A DNA stretch of 64,000 nucleotides. It comes from SNAP01 sp049671745 (GTDB lineage Bacteria; Bacteroidota; Bacteroidia; Bacteroidales; Marinifilaceae). The stretch covers positions 1 to 64,000 of the forward strand of contig JBATVL010000096.1 in NCBI GenBank assembly GCA_049671745.1, read 5' to 3'. Position 1 is the stretch's first letter, and the number at the start of each line of letters is the position of its first letter. Position numbers and translations under genes: made by a program. This document shows positions 25,418 to 35,347 of the stretch, in pieces. The notes under the pieces were generated by a model. It was not told where the DNA came from and searched no databases. It worked only from the letters and a program-made list of their open reading frames with translations.

Positions 25418-26275
25418 ATGAACACAAAAAAATATATTGCACAATTACGTCATAAATATCTTCTTACTATATCAAACGACCATACTTTTGAAAAATACTT
25501 CTCTATTAAGTTATCAAAACTAAACCTACTTTCTCTATTTATCACCTTCAGTTTATTCATTGCAGTCTTTATTATTTCGATTATTACATTTACAGATTTC
25601 AAACAATTCATACCTGGTTTCGATAAAGAGCTACGCCAAAAAATAGTCACCAATGCAATGCAAGTAGATTCTCTTAAATATGAATTGCAAAAAAGAGATA
25701 GATTCTTGACAAGTATTCAAAAAGTTATTAAAGGTGAAGATCAAGTAACTTTGAAAGCTAAACCAGTACACGATTCATTACAAAAAGCCTCACAGAATGT
25801 GACATTTAAAACATCTAAGGCAGAAACGGAGTTTAGAACAATTATAGAGGAACAGGAAAGATTCAACCTTCATTTAGACACTGATGAGAAAAAAGCTAAT
25901 ACAGATCAGAAATTTTTTCCGCCTCTTGATGGCATTATATCACAGAAATTCGACCCTAAGCTTAATCACTATGGAATAGATTTAGTTGCAAAACAAAATT
26001 CAAGAATCTCTACTGTTTTAAATGGAACCGTTATATTTGCGGGCTGGACAGTGAGGACAGGTTATGTAATCACTATACAACACGATAATAATACTATATC
26101 TATATACAAGCATAATGCAGTATTATTAAAACAAATAGGAAATCACGTAAAAGCTGGTGAGGCTATTGCTATACTTGGAAACACAGGAGAACTTACAACA
26201 AGTGAGCATCTTCATTTTGAATTGTGGAAGAACGGAAAAGCCTTAGACCCTGAGCTCTTTATTAAATTTAAATAA
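25418..26275 (+). CDS. M23 family (LytM) metallopeptidase, membrane-anchored
   Basis: A 285-residue cell-wall endopeptidase or divisome-type activator facing the periplasm. One membrane helix (about residues 35-58) is followed by a linker with coiled-coil character and a LytM domain. Zinc ligands are visible: His184 and Asp188 in HYGID and His266 in HLHFEL (His264 catalytic). All catalytic positions are present, so it is probably active, unlike degenerate EnvC-type regulators. Four bases separate it from dxr, so the two are cotranscribed. Confidence 0.88.
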   Translation: MNTKKYIAQLRHKYLLTISNDHTFEKYFSIKLSKLNLLSLFITFSLFIAVFIISIITFTDFKQFIPGFDKELRQKIVTNAMQVDSLKYELQKRDRFLTSIQKVIKGEDQVTLKAKPVHDSLQKASQNVTFKTSKAETEFRTIIEEQERFNLHLDTDEKKANTDQKFFPPLDGIISQKFDPKLNHYGIDLVAKQNSRISTVLNGTVIFAGWTVRTGYVITIQHDNNTISIYKHNAVLLKQIGNHVKAGEAIAILGNTGELTTSEHLHFELWKNGKALDPELFIKFK

Positions 26276-26279
26276 AAAC

Positions 26280-27425
26280 ATGAAACACATTGCCATATTA
26301 GGTTCTACTGGATCAATAGGAACACAAACATTAGAGGTTGTTGATGCAAACCCAGATAAGTTTACTGTAGAAATTCTTACAGCAAATAATAATTCTTCTT
26401 TACTTATTGAACAAGCTAAGAAATATAAGCCTGACACTGTAGTTATTGCTAATGAAGCAAAATATCAAGAAGTTAAAGAGGCTCTTAAAAATGAACCAAT
26501 TAAAGTTTTCACTGGAGATAAGGCCATAGAAGATGTGGTAGAATTTTCTACTATAGATACTGTAGTTACTGCTATGGTTGGATACTCGGGATTATTACCT
26601 ACTATAAAAGCGATAAAGGCTGGAAAACATATTGCACTTGCCAATAAAGAAACTCTTGTTGTAGCTGGAGAGATTATAAAAGATCTTGTAGCGAAACACA
26701 AAGTATGTATTTTTCCTGTAGATTCAGAACATTCAGCTATATTTCAATGTCTTACTGGAGAAGTAGGTAATGAAATAGAAAAAATCCTTCTTACTGCATC
26801 GGGCGGACCTTTCAGAGGAAAAGACAAAGAATTCTTAAAAAAGGTTACTGCTGCTCAAGCTCTAAAACATCCAAACTGGTCTATGGGTGCTAAAATCACT
26901 ATAGACTCGGCTTCTATGATGAATAAAGGTTTTGAAGCTATAGAGGCTAAATGGCTTTTTGATGTAAAAGCAGAACAAATAGAGATACTTGTTCATCCAC
27001 AATCGATAGTTCACTCAGCTGTTCAATTCAAAGATGGATCTATAAAAGCACAAATGGGCATGCCAGACATGAAAATGCCTATTCAATATGCTCTTACTTA
27101 TCCAGACAGACCATTTGCTGATTACCCTAGAGTTAATTTCATGGATTATCCAAACCTAACTTTTGAGAAGCCTGATTTTAAAACTTTCCGTAATCTTCAA
27201 CTTGCTTTTGACGCTATGGATAAAGGTGGAAATATGGCATGTATTATAAATGCAGCTAACGAAATTGCTGTTGATGCTTTTCTAAAAGAGAAAGTCTCTT
27301 TCCTTGGAATGACTGAGCTTATTGAGACTTGTATGCAGAAAATCTCTTTCATACAAAAACCTAGTATAGACGACTACATAGCAACAGATAAAGCTACTAG
27401 AGAATTTGCAAAATCTCTTATTTAA
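26280..27425 (+). CDS. dxr: 1-deoxy-D-xylulose-5-phosphate reductoisomerase
   Basis: Second step of the MEP isoprenoid pathway: DXP plus NADPH to MEP. 381 residues with the NADPH-binding GSTGSIGTQTLEVV at 7-20, ANKETLVVAGE near residue 120, the metal/substrate motif VDSEHSAIFQ near 147 and ASGGPFRGKD near 178. Second gene of a probable operon with the M23 peptidase, rseP and a SpoU methylase. Confidence 0.97.
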   Translation: MKHIAILGSTGSIGTQTLEVVDANPDKFTVEILTANNNSSLLIEQAKKYKPDTVVIANEAKYQEVKEALKNEPIKVFTGDKAIEDVVEFSTIDTVVTAMVGYSGLLPTIKAIKAGKHIALANKETLVVAGEIIKDLVAKHKVCIFPVDSEHSAIFQCLTGEVGNEIEKILLTASGGPFRGKDKEFLKKVTAAQALKHPNWSMGAKITIDSASMMNKGFEAIEAKWLFDVKAEQIEILVHPQSIVHSAVQFKDGSIKAQMGMPDMKMPIQYALTYPDRPFADYPRVNFMDYPNLTFEKPDFKTFRNLQLAFDAMDKGGNMACIINAANEIAVDAFLKEKVSFLGMTELIETCMQKISFIQKPSIDDYIATDKATREFAKSLI

Positions 27426-27489
27426 TATTTTTTACTTATCTGCGATAACAGATTGTTATTACAAATCACATAACTTTTAATTTAAATAT

Positions 27490-28833
27490 ATGGATACATT
27501 TATAAAGATTGCACAATTCTTGTTGAGTTTAACAATTCTTGTTACTCTACACGAACTTGGGCATTTCACCTTTGCTAAACTCTTCAAAACAAGAGTGGAA
27601 AAATTCTATATCTTCTTTAATCCTGTTTTCTCTCTTTTTAAATTTAAATATGGAGAAACAGAATATGGATTAGGATGGATACCTCTTGGTGGTTACGTTA
27701 AAATCTCTGGCATGATAGACGAATCTATGGATAAGGAGCAAATGAGCAAACCTCCTAAACCTTATGAGTTTCGTTCTAAACCAGCATGGCAACGATTAAT
27801 TATAATGATTGCAGGTGTAATGGTTAATATTGTGCTTGCCTTTGTAATTTTCATATCTGTACTCTATACTTGGGGTGAGGAATATCTTCCTGCTAGAAAT
27901 TTAAAGCAAGGAGTTATTTGCAGCCAAACAATGAAAGATGCTGGCCTAAAAGATGGAGATATAATATTTGGTTTAGACAATCAAGAAATAGAGCGTTTCT
28001 CTGAGATTATTCCCAAAATAATTCTTAATAGTCCTAAAACGATTCAACTTATTAGAGATGGAAAAGAAACAAGCATAAATGTTCCTTCTACTCTTGTACC
28101 TGCTCTTCTTGAACAATCATCTAAGAGTTTTGACTATAATCCTGCTATTATCCCTAGAATTCCTTTTAAACCCTATGTTATAGGATTATTTGCAGAAAAC
28201 TCTAAACTTCAGACAGCTGGTGCTAAACTTGGTGATGAACTTATTAGTATAGATAATAACGATTTTGATACTCTTGATGAGTTTATTAGATATATACGTT
28301 CAAAAGCAAATACTGAGGTTTCTGTAGATCTTATAAGAGATGGTAAAACTATAAACCTAAAGCTTAAACTTGATGAAAAATCAAGCCTTGGAATTCAAGT
28401 AAAACGTAATAAATACTTCGATACTGAAGTTAAGACATATACTTTTCTAGAAGCTATTCCTGCTGGAATATCTAGTACTACCAATAAAATATCTTCTTAT
28501 TTTAGTTCTTTAAAGCTAATGTTTAAGAAAGATACTAAGGCTTATAAATCTGTTGGTGGATTCATGACTATTGGTAATATCTTCCCTAGTCATTGGGATT
28601 GGAGAATATTTTGGAACCTAACAGCTTATCTTTCTATTATTCTTGGTATAATGAACTTACTTCCAATTCCTGCTCTTGATGGTGGGCATGTTATGTTCTT
28701 GATTTACGAGATTATTAGAGGTAAAAAACCTGGGGATAAATTTATGGAATATGCACAAATGACTGGAATGCTTATTCTATTCTCTCTACTTATATTAGCC
28801 AATGTTAACGATCTTATAAAGTTCTTTAATTAG
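27490..28833 (+). CDS. rseP: RIP metalloprotease RseP (site-2 protease family)
   Basis: An inner-membrane zinc protease that cleaves transmembrane segments, in E. coli the anti-sigma factor RseA. HELGH at residues 21-25 in the first membrane helix gives two zinc ligands; the third is Asp397 in LLPIPALDGGH. Two PDZ-type regions lie between (about 130-200 and 225-300). At 447 residues it is full length. Gap of 64 bases from dxr. Confidence 0.95.
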   Translation: MDTFIKIAQFLLSLTILVTLHELGHFTFAKLFKTRVEKFYIFFNPVFSLFKFKYGETEYGLGWIPLGGYVKISGMIDESMDKEQMSKPPKPYEFRSKPAWQRLIIMIAGVMVNIVLAFVIFISVLYTWGEEYLPARNLKQGVICSQTMKDAGLKDGDIIFGLDNQEIERFSEIIPKIILNSPKTIQLIRDGKETSINVPSTLVPALLEQSSKSFDYNPAIIPRIPFKPYVIGLFAENSKLQTAGAKLGDELISIDNNDFDTLDEFIRYIRSKANTEVSVDLIRDGKTINLKLKLDEKSSLGIQVKRNKYFDTEVKTYTFLEAIPAGISSTTNKISSYFSSLKLMFKKDTKAYKSVGGFMTIGNIFPSHWDWRIFWNLTAYLSIILGIMNLLPIPALDGGHVMFLIYEIIRGKKPGDKFMEYAQMTGMLILFSLLILANVNDLIKFFN

Positions 28834-28859
28834 GAACTTTACAAATTATATTAAAAAAA

Positions 28860-29408
28860 ATGGGTAGAAAATTACGTAATTCAGAGCTAGGTAGATTGAC
28901 AAATGAAGAGTTTGCGACTGAAGAAAAATCACCTATTGTTGTTGTATTAGACAATATAAGAAGCTTAAATAATGTTGGTTCTGTATTTAGAACAGCTGAT
29001 GCTTTTCTTATTGAGAAAATTTGTCTTTGTGGCATAACAGCAACTCCTCCTCATAGAGACATTCACAAAACGGCTCTTGGAGCAGAAGAGTCTGTTGAAT
29101 GGGAACATCACAAAGAGTGTATGGACTGCATTAATGAGCTTAAAGAGCAAGGATATAAGATATATTCAGTGGAGCAAGCAGAGAATAGCATAATGCTTCA
29201 AAACTTCAAAGCTGCAGAGGGTGAAAAATTTGCTCTTGTATTCGGTAACGAAGTTAAAGGTGTTCAGCAAAAAGTTGTTGACGCATCAGATGCTTGTATA
29301 GAAATACCACAATTTGGAACTAAACATTCTTTCAATATATCTGTTACGGCAGGTATGCTTATTTGGGAAGCTTTTAAGTCTTCTTGCGCTAAGAAACTTG
29401 AAAAATAA
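28860..29408 (+). CDS. TrmH/SpoU family RNA 2'-O-methyltransferase
   Basis: A 182-residue SPOUT methyltransferase using SAM. The three family motifs are present: NIRSLNNVGSVFRTADAF (about 38-55, with the catalytic Asn and Arg), LVFGNEVKGV near residue 128 and CIEIPQFGTKHSFNISVTAG near 147 forming the trefoil knot. No N-terminal L30e-like substrate domain, so it resembles TrmH rather than RlmB; the target nucleotide is unknown. Last gene of the M23-dxr-rseP group. Confidence 0.88.
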   Translation: MGRKLRNSELGRLTNEEFATEEKSPIVVVLDNIRSLNNVGSVFRTADAFLIEKICLCGITATPPHRDIHKTALGAEESVEWEHHKECMDCINELKEQGYKIYSVEQAENSIMLQNFKAAEGEKFALVFGNEVKGVQQKVVDASDACIEIPQFGTKHSFNISVTAGMLIWEAFKSSCAKKLEK

Positions 29409-29426
29409 CTAGTTGTATACAACTAG
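29409..29426. repeat. 18-bp perfect palindrome directly after the SpoU methylase stop
   Basis: CTAGTTGTATACAACTAG reads the same on both strands and starts at the base after the stop codon. It is distinct from the terminator 15 bases further on. It may be an operator or part of the 3' end; no binder can be named. Confidence 0.5.
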
Positions 29427-29440
29427 AATATAATAAATTA

Positions 29441-29474
29441 AAAAAGGATCATATCTAACGATATGATCCTTTTT
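29441..29474 (+). terminator. Bidirectional terminator between the SpoU methylase and miaB
   Basis: A perfect 14-bp stem (29441-29454 with 29461-29474), six-base loop, with A and T ends, between convergent genes. Confidence 0.88.
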
Positions 29475-29491
29475 ATATTCTATATAAGTTA

Positions 29492-30814
29492 CTAAACTAA
29501 TTCGCCTATTAAGGTTGCTCTTGTACAAGAAACAACTTTTATATTTACAAAATCTCCTGTCTTATAATTCTCTCTCGGAAATACACATACCTTATTTTGA
29601 GAAGTACGACCATATAATTGATCATCTCTTTTCTTAGATACACCCTCAACAAGAACCTCGAATTCTTTTCCTAAATCAGCTTTGTTTGAAGCGGCAGAAA
29701 TACTAGCCTGTACATCTATCATCTTTGTTAAACGAGCTGATTTTACTTCTTCAGGAACATTATCTGCTAAATTTTTAGAAGCCATTGTTCCTGGACGTTC
29801 TGAATATTTAAACATATATGCAAAATCAAACTTACACTCTTTCATTAAGTCTAATGTTTCCTCAAAATCTTCATCGCTCTCATTATGAAAACCTACAAAC
29901 ACATCTGTAGATAATCCACAATTAGGTAAATACTTATTTATTGCTGCTATTCTACCAAGGTACCACTCTTTAGTATATTTTCTATTCATATCCTTAAGAA
30001 CGGTATCACTACCAGACTGAACAGGTAAATGTACTGCCTTACAAATATTATCGTATTTGGCCATTACCTTTAAAGTTTCGTCACTCATATCTTTTGGATG
30101 AGATGTAGAGAAACGTACTCTTAATTCAGGCACAGTCTCTGCAACCAATGCTAGAAGATCATGAAAGTTCACTTCTTTCCCATCTTCACTAAACAAATAA
30201 GAGTTAACATTCTGACCTAGTAATGTTATTTCCTTATATCCTTTTGAAGCTAAATCACGCACTTCTGTAAGAATAGAAACTAGAGATCTGCTTCTCTCTC
30301 TTCCTCTAGTATAAGGAACTATGCAATATGTACAGAAATTATTACATCCCCTAACTATTGACACGTATCCTGAGATTGCTGTATTCTCTAAACGAGTTGG
30401 ACAGATATCTTTATATGTTTCAGAAATAGACAATTCTACATTAATAGCTTTCTCTCCTTTTTCTGCCTGCTTTATAAGCAATGGTAAATCATTATATGCA
30501 TCTGGACCAACAACTATATCCACATTTTTTTCTTGTTCAAAAAGATCAGCTCCTAATCGCTCAGCCATACAACCCATTATCCCTATCAGAACGCCAGGTT
30601 TATGTTTTCTTAAGATAGATAAAGACTGAACTCTGCCTTTTACTCTCTTCTCTGCCGACTCACGTACTGAACAAGTATTAAAAAGAACTATATCAGAGTC
30701 ATCCTTATCTTTTGTCATCTCATAACCATTAGCCTCTAGAATAGCTGCCACAACTTCACTATCTGCCACGTTCATTTGGCAACCATAGGTTTCTATATAA
30801 AATTTCTTAGCCAT
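29492..30814 (-). CDS. miaB: tRNA-2-methylthio-N6-dimethylallyladenosine synthase
   Basis: Radical-SAM methylthiotransferase that adds the methylthio group to i6A37 of tRNAs reading UNN codons. N-terminal domain with three iron-sulfur Cys (first in YGCQMN), the radical-SAM motif CNNFCTYC near residue 150, and a C-terminal TRAM domain (about 375-440). Start at 30814 (MAKKFYIETYGC) is preferred over the open extension to 30838 because homology begins there. Monocistronic. Confidence 0.94.
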   Translation of the reverse strand: MAKKFYIETYGCQMNVADSEVVAAILEANGYEMTKDKDDSDIVLFNTCSVRESAEKRVKGRVQSLSILRKHKPGVLIGIMGCMAERLGADLFEQEKNVDIVVGPDAYNDLPLLIKQAEKGEKAINVELSISETYKDICPTRLENTAISGYVSIVRGCNNFCTYCIVPYTRGRERSRSLVSILTEVRDLASKGYKEITLLGQNVNSYLFSEDGKEVNFHDLLALVAETVPELRVRFSTSHPKDMSDETLKVMAKYDNICKAVHLPVQSGSDTVLKDMNRKYTKEWYLGRIAAINKYLPNCGLSTDVFVGFHNESDEDFEETLDLMKECKFDFAYMFKYSERPGTMASKNLADNVPEEVKSARLTKMIDVQASISAASNKADLGKEFEVLVEGVSKKRDDQLYGRTSQNKVCVFPRENYKTGDFVNIKVVSCTRATLIGELV

Positions 30815-30923
30815 AATCTTGTTTTGTTTGGGAGCCAAATATAGTATTTTTTTACCTAGATTTGTAATCTCGGAATAATTAGCCTTTTTATATAAACAAG
30901 ATTAGGTAAAATTTTATTACTTT

Positions 30924-30931
30924 TATATTTG
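30924..30931 (+). promoter_or_regulatory. Candidate -7 promoter box of clpP-clpX (TATATTTG)
   Basis: Matches TAnnTTTG, 19 bases before the clpP start. No -33 TTTG at the expected spacing. Confidence 0.45.
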
Positions 30932-30950
30932 AATTTAAACAGAACATAAA

Positions 30951-31619
30951 ATGACACAAAGAGACGATTTTGCAAAATTTGCTACTAAAGATAGAGGTAT
31001 TAGCAGCCTTTCTCTTGATAAATACACTTCTATTCAGAGTAACTATATGTCTCCTACTATTATTGAGGAAAGACAATTAAATGTAGCTTCTATGGACGTA
31101 TTCTCTCGTCTTATGATGGATAGAATTATCTTCCTAGGAGTGCCTATTGATGACTATGTAGCTAATATTATTATGGCTCAACTTTTATATCTTGAATCAG
31201 CTGATCCAACTAAAGATATTCAAATATATTTTAACACTCCTGGTGGTTCAGTGCATGCTGGATTAGGTATTTATGATACTATGCAATATATTAATTGTGA
31301 TGTTGCAACTACATGTACAGGTATGGCAGCTTCTATGGGTGCCGTTCTTTTAACAGCAGGAACTGAAGGCAAACGTTCAGCCCTTAAGCACTCTAGAGTA
31401 ATGATTCACCAACCTATGGGTGGAGCTCAAGGACAAGCTTCTGATATTGAAATCACTGCTAGAGAGATAATGAAATTAAAGAAAGAATTATACACTATTA
31501 TAGCTGATCATTCTCATAATCCTTATGAAAAAATCGAAAAAGATTCGGATAGAGACTACTGGATGACAGCAGACGAAGCACATGCATACGGTATGATTGA
31601 TGAAGTTTTGAAACGATAA
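30951..31619 (+). CDS. clpP: ATP-dependent Clp protease proteolytic subunit
   Basis: Forms the double heptameric protease chamber that works with ClpX. 222 residues; catalytic Ser128 in GMAASMGAVLL, catalytic His in MIHQPMGGAQG near residue 153, and the Asp in the handle region following. An N-terminal extension of about 35 residues before the usual start of homology is probably a propeptide. clpX follows after 16 bases, the usual pairing. Confidence 0.96.
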   Translation: MTQRDDFAKFATKDRGISSLSLDKYTSIQSNYMSPTIIEERQLNVASMDVFSRLMMDRIIFLGVPIDDYVANIIMAQLLYLESADPTKDIQIYFNTPGGSVHAGLGIYDTMQYINCDVATTCTGMAASMGAVLLTAGTEGKRSALKHSRVMIHQPMGGAQGQASDIEITAREIMKLKKELYTIIADHSHNPYEKIEKDSDRDYWMTADEAHAYGMIDEVLKR

Positions 31620-31635
31620 GTTAAAGGATAAAAAG

Positions 31636-32859
31636 ATGGGAATGGATAAATGTTCGTTTTGTGGGAGAACGAGAAAAGAAGTTAAATTACTTATAGCAGG
31701 TGCTGATGGCTTTATTTGTAACTCGTGTGTTGAACAAGCTAATGAAATCGTAAAAGAAGACTCAGGTAGTAACGAAGACGGATTAGAACTAGATATAGCT
31801 AGCCTTCTTAAACCTGCAGAAATCAAAGTATTTTTAGAGCAATATGTTATTGGACAAAATGCTGCTAAAAAATATCTTTCTGTAGCTGTATACAATCACT
31901 ACAAAAGACTTCTACAGAAGAAAACAGACGATGAAGTTGAGATACAGAAATCGAATATTATAATTGTTGGAGAAACTGGTACTGGTAAAACATTATTAGC
32001 GCAAACTGTTGCTAAAATGCTTCATGTTCCTTTTACTATTGTTGATGCTACTGTTCTTACTGAAGCTGGATATGTTGGTGAAGATATTGAATCTATATTA
32101 ACACGTCTATTACAAGCAGCTGATTATAATGTAGAGGCAGCAGAAAAAGGAATAGTTTTCATAGATGAGATTGATAAAATTGCTCGTAAAGGCGATAATC
32201 CTTCTATCACTAGAGATGTTTCTGGAGAAGGTGTTCAACAAGGACTACTTAAACTTCTTGAAGGATCTATAGTTAATGTTCCACCTCAGGGAGGAAGAAA
32301 ACATCCTGATCAAAAAATGATTCCTGTAAACACTAAAAATATATTATTCATTTGTGGTGGAGCTTTTGATGGAGTACAAAGAAAGATTGCTAACAGATTG
32401 AATACTCAAGTAGTTGGATTCAATGCTAATAAAGCAAAAGACACTTTAGACCAAAATAATCTACTTAAATATATATCTCCAAGCGATTTAAAATCTTTTG
32501 GTCTTATACCTGAGATTATTGGACGTCTTCCTGTTCTTACTTATCTTGAACCTCTTGATAGAACTGCTTTAAGAAGTATTCTTACTAAACCTAAGAATGC
32601 TATCATTAAGCAATATATTAAGCTTTTCGAAATGGATAATATTGAACTTTCATTCAACGAAGATGTTCTTGAGTATATAGTTGATAAAGCTATTGAGTTT
32701 AAATTAGGAGCTAGAGGCTTACGTTCTATTTGTGAATCTATTATGATGGATGCTATGTTTGAAGCACCATCATCTAATGAAAACACTTTTATCGTAACTA
32801 TTGAATACGCTAAAGAAAAACTAGAGAATATAAATGCTGGTGATTTACACATAGCATAA
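31636..32859 (+). CDS. clpX: ATP-dependent Clp protease ATP-binding subunit ClpX
   Basis: AAA+ unfoldase delivering substrates, including ssrA-tagged proteins, to ClpP. 407 residues: N-terminal zinc-binding domain (CSFCGRTR and CNSCVEQA), Walker A GETGTGKT near residue 115, Walker B IVFIDEIDKIA, the GYVGEDIE pore loop and the C-terminal sensor 2 GARGLRSI. Cotranscribed with clpP and ended by a long hairpin. Confidence 0.97.
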   Translation: MGMDKCSFCGRTRKEVKLLIAGADGFICNSCVEQANEIVKEDSGSNEDGLELDIASLLKPAEIKVFLEQYVIGQNAAKKYLSVAVYNHYKRLLQKKTDDEVEIQKSNIIIVGETGTGKTLLAQTVAKMLHVPFTIVDATVLTEAGYVGEDIESILTRLLQAADYNVEAAEKGIVFIDEIDKIARKGDNPSITRDVSGEGVQQGLLKLLEGSIVNVPPQGGRKHPDQKMIPVNTKNILFICGGAFDGVQRKIANRLNTQVVGFNANKAKDTLDQNNLLKYISPSDLKSFGLIPEIIGRLPVLTYLEPLDRTALRSILTKPKNAIIKQYIKLFEMDNIELSFNEDVLEYIVDKAIEFKLGARGLRSICESIMMDAMFEAPSSNENTFIVTIEYAKEKLENINAGDLHIA

Positions 32860-32880
32860 AGTATTTTTCAAAAAGATATC

Positions 32881-32924
32881 AATGGATAGTATTTTACTAC
32901 ATGTAAGATACTATCCATTTTTGT
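32881..32924 (+). terminator. Terminator of clpP-clpX
   Basis: A 12-bp perfect stem (32881-32892 with 32908-32919), extendable by five more pairs with one G-T wobble to a five-base loop, followed by a T-run. Confidence 0.85.
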
Positions 32925-33057
32925 ATATATCTAAATAAAGAAAAGAACTTCATAAACTCGTATATGCTAACTATTAACTCTTTAAAAGTTCTTAATTCAT
33001 TATTCATAATTAATTTTTGTATATTCGCATCCGAAAACACAAAAAATAGAATAGACA

Positions 33058-34671
33058 ATGATTACAGTTTCTAATTTAGCGATACAATTTGGCAAGAAGC
33101 CTTTATTTCAAGACGTTAATCTTAAATTCAACCCAGGCAACTGCTATGGAGTTATTGGGGCAAACGGTGCAGGTAAATCAACTTTCTTAAAAATCCTTTC
33201 TGGTGAACTTGATTCTACTAGAGGTGGCTTCACTATGGAACCTGGTGAGAGATTATCTGTTTTAACTCAGGATCACTATGCATTCGACGAGTATACTGTT
33301 ATTGATACAGTTATGATGGGTCATAAAGAAATGTGGGAAGTGATGGCAGCAAAAGATGCTATCTATATGAAAGAGGATTTCTCTGAAGCAGATGGACTTA
33401 AAGCTGCTGACCTTGAGGAGAAATTTGCAGAAATGGACGGATGGAACTCTGAAAATAATGCATCTGGACTTCTTGAAGGACTTGGCATAAACAAAGAGAT
33501 GCAAAGTGCTTATATGAAAGATCTTTCAGGTAAAGAAAAAGTACGTGTACTTCTTGCACAAGCACTTTTTGGTGAGCCTGATAACTTACTACTGGATGAG
33601 CCTACCAATGACCTGGATTTAGAAACAGTGCTTTGGTTAGAGAACTATTTAGCTAATTTCAAGAATACTGTTATTGTTGTATCTCACGATAGACACTTCT
33701 TAGATAATGTTTGTACTAACATTGTTGATATAGATTACGGTAAGATTAACTCTTATGGAGGTAATTATACTTTCTGGTATGAGTCAAGTCAATTAGCTGC
33801 TCGTCAACAATCTATGCAAAATAAGAAGGCAGAAGAGAGAAAAAAAGAACTTCAAGACTTTATTCGTCGTTTCTCTGCCAATGTTGCTAAATCTAAACAG
33901 GCTACAGCTCGTAAGAAAATGCTTGAAAAGCTAAATATTGACGAGATTGCTCCATCTACACGTAGATATCCAGGTATTATATTTAATCCAGAAAGAGAGA
34001 TTGGTAACAATGTTCTTAAGATAGAAGATTTAAAGTATTCTGTAGATGGAAATGTTCTTTTCAATGATATTAGCTTCACTATAGAAAAAGGAGAGAAAGT
34101 TGTATTTGTTTCTAAAGATCAAAGAGCAACTACTGCACTTTTCGAAATCATTAACGGTGAACTTAAAGAAGATAGTGGTATTATGGAATTGGGAGTTACA
34201 GTTAAACCAGCATACCTACCAATGGATAATACTGAGTTCTTCCAAAACAACAAGAATCTTCTTGAATGGATACAGCAATTTGCTAAGGGTATAGATGACT
34301 TCGAACTTAGAGCTTATTTAGGTAGAATGTTATTCTCTGGAGAAGACATCTCTAAAAAGACAAATGTTCTTTCTGGTGGAGAGAAGATGCGTTGTATGAT
34401 TTCTCGTATGATGCTTGAGAATCCAAATCTTGTGACTCTTGACCACCCTACCAACCACCTTGATATGGAATCTATTCAAGCCTTCAATAATAACATGAAG
34501 ACTTATCCTGGAAATGTCCTAATGGCTTCTCATGACCACGAATTCATAAACACTGTTTGTAATCGTGTAATAGAGATTACTCCTAACGGAACAATTGATA
34601 AATATATGGAATTTGAGGATTACATGACAGACCCTAAAATAATAGCTCTAAGAGCAGAACTTTATAAATAA
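33058..34671 (+). CDS. ABC-F family ATPase with degenerate second nucleotide-binding site
   Basis: A soluble twin-ABC protein of the ABC-F class, most like E. coli YbiT; family members bind the ribosomal E site and modulate translation. 537 residues. The first domain has Walker A GANGAGKST (about 34-42), a signature LSGKEK and Walker B LLLDEPTNDLD. The second domain lacks a P-loop (the position reads SKDQRATT) but keeps LSGGEK, and its Walker B has His instead of the catalytic Glu (LDHPTNHLD). The inter-domain linker is basic (residues 245-305). No membrane segments. Monocistronic with its own terminator. Confidence 0.88.
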   Translation: MITVSNLAIQFGKKPLFQDVNLKFNPGNCYGVIGANGAGKSTFLKILSGELDSTRGGFTMEPGERLSVLTQDHYAFDEYTVIDTVMMGHKEMWEVMAAKDAIYMKEDFSEADGLKAADLEEKFAEMDGWNSENNASGLLEGLGINKEMQSAYMKDLSGKEKVRVLLAQALFGEPDNLLLDEPTNDLDLETVLWLENYLANFKNTVIVVSHDRHFLDNVCTNIVDIDYGKINSYGGNYTFWYESSQLAARQQSMQNKKAEERKKELQDFIRRFSANVAKSKQATARKKMLEKLNIDEIAPSTRRYPGIIFNPEREIGNNVLKIEDLKYSVDGNVLFNDISFTIEKGEKVVFVSKDQRATTALFEIINGELKEDSGIMELGVTVKPAYLPMDNTEFFQNNKNLLEWIQQFAKGIDDFELRAYLGRMLFSGEDISKKTNVLSGGEKMRCMISRMMLENPNLVTLDHPTNHLDMESIQAFNNNMKTYPGNVLMASHDHEFINTVCNRVIEITPNGTIDKYMEFEDYMTDPKIIALRAELYK

Positions 34672-34676
34672 AAACA

Positions 34677-34710
34677 AGCTGGCGTTTCTTACGAAACGCC
34701 AGCTCTTTTT
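34677..34710 (+). terminator. Terminator of the ABC-F gene
   Basis: A perfect 12-bp G+C-rich stem (34677-34688 with 34693-34704), TTAC loop, then a T-run. Confidence 0.9.
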
Positions 34711-34730
34711 ATAGAGATGATCTTCCTATC

Positions 34731-35174
34731 TCAATAATAATTTATAATACCTTTATCTTTTAAAGATATACCCAGTATAGCTTTTGATACAAAAGAAAAA
34801 TAGAGTTCAACTCTATCGCCCTCCATTGCAGAGTCCCAAATATCAAAATTCACCTTATAATCCCTCCCATCAACAACAAATAATAATGTCTCACCAACCT
34901 TACACTTGCTTGAAATAATTCCATATTCAACTGTTTTACGACCAATACTAAGATCTTTTATATATCTCTTTATAATAAACCATATTACGACAATAGTTAA
35001 GAGTACACCCGTCATCATTATTCTATTTACTAATTCAAAGATATAGGCATTTCTTCCTGATATTATAAAAGTGGCCAAAGCAAAAAGCAACATGATTATT
35101 AATCCAATCAATAATCCAGGTCTCATGTAATTTCTTATTACTCTTTTCTCTCTAAAATTCAGTTTCTCGCTCAT
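34731..35174 (-). CDS. Two-helix membrane protein of unknown function
   Basis: A 147-residue protein with a basic N-terminus, two membrane helices (LLIGLIIMLLFALATFII at about 19-36 and MMTGVLLTIVVIWFII at about 54-69) and a cytoplasmic or periplasmic beta-rich domain of about 75 residues. Start 35174 (MSEKLNF) is chosen over 35186. I do not recognise the family. Standalone and convergent with the ABC-F gene. Confidence 0.6.
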   Translation of the reverse strand: MSEKLNFREKRVIRNYMRPGLLIGLIIMLLFALATFIISGRNAYIFELVNRIMMTGVLLTIVVIWFIIKRYIKDLSIGRKTVEYGIISSKCKVGETLLFVVDGRDYKVNFDIWDSAMEGDRVELYFSFVSKAILGISLKDKGIINYY

Positions 35175-35347
35175 AGTAATATACATTTTCTTATTATACT
35201 ATTAGAAAGCTCTAATTGTTGCTAAACTTCTAAAATAATCAATTCAGACAGTGTAATTTAAAGTTCGTCAACATTTATATAAATAGCTAAATATATAAGT
35301 TCCATATATAATTATATTATCTATATTTACAATGGGAAACAAAAAAA

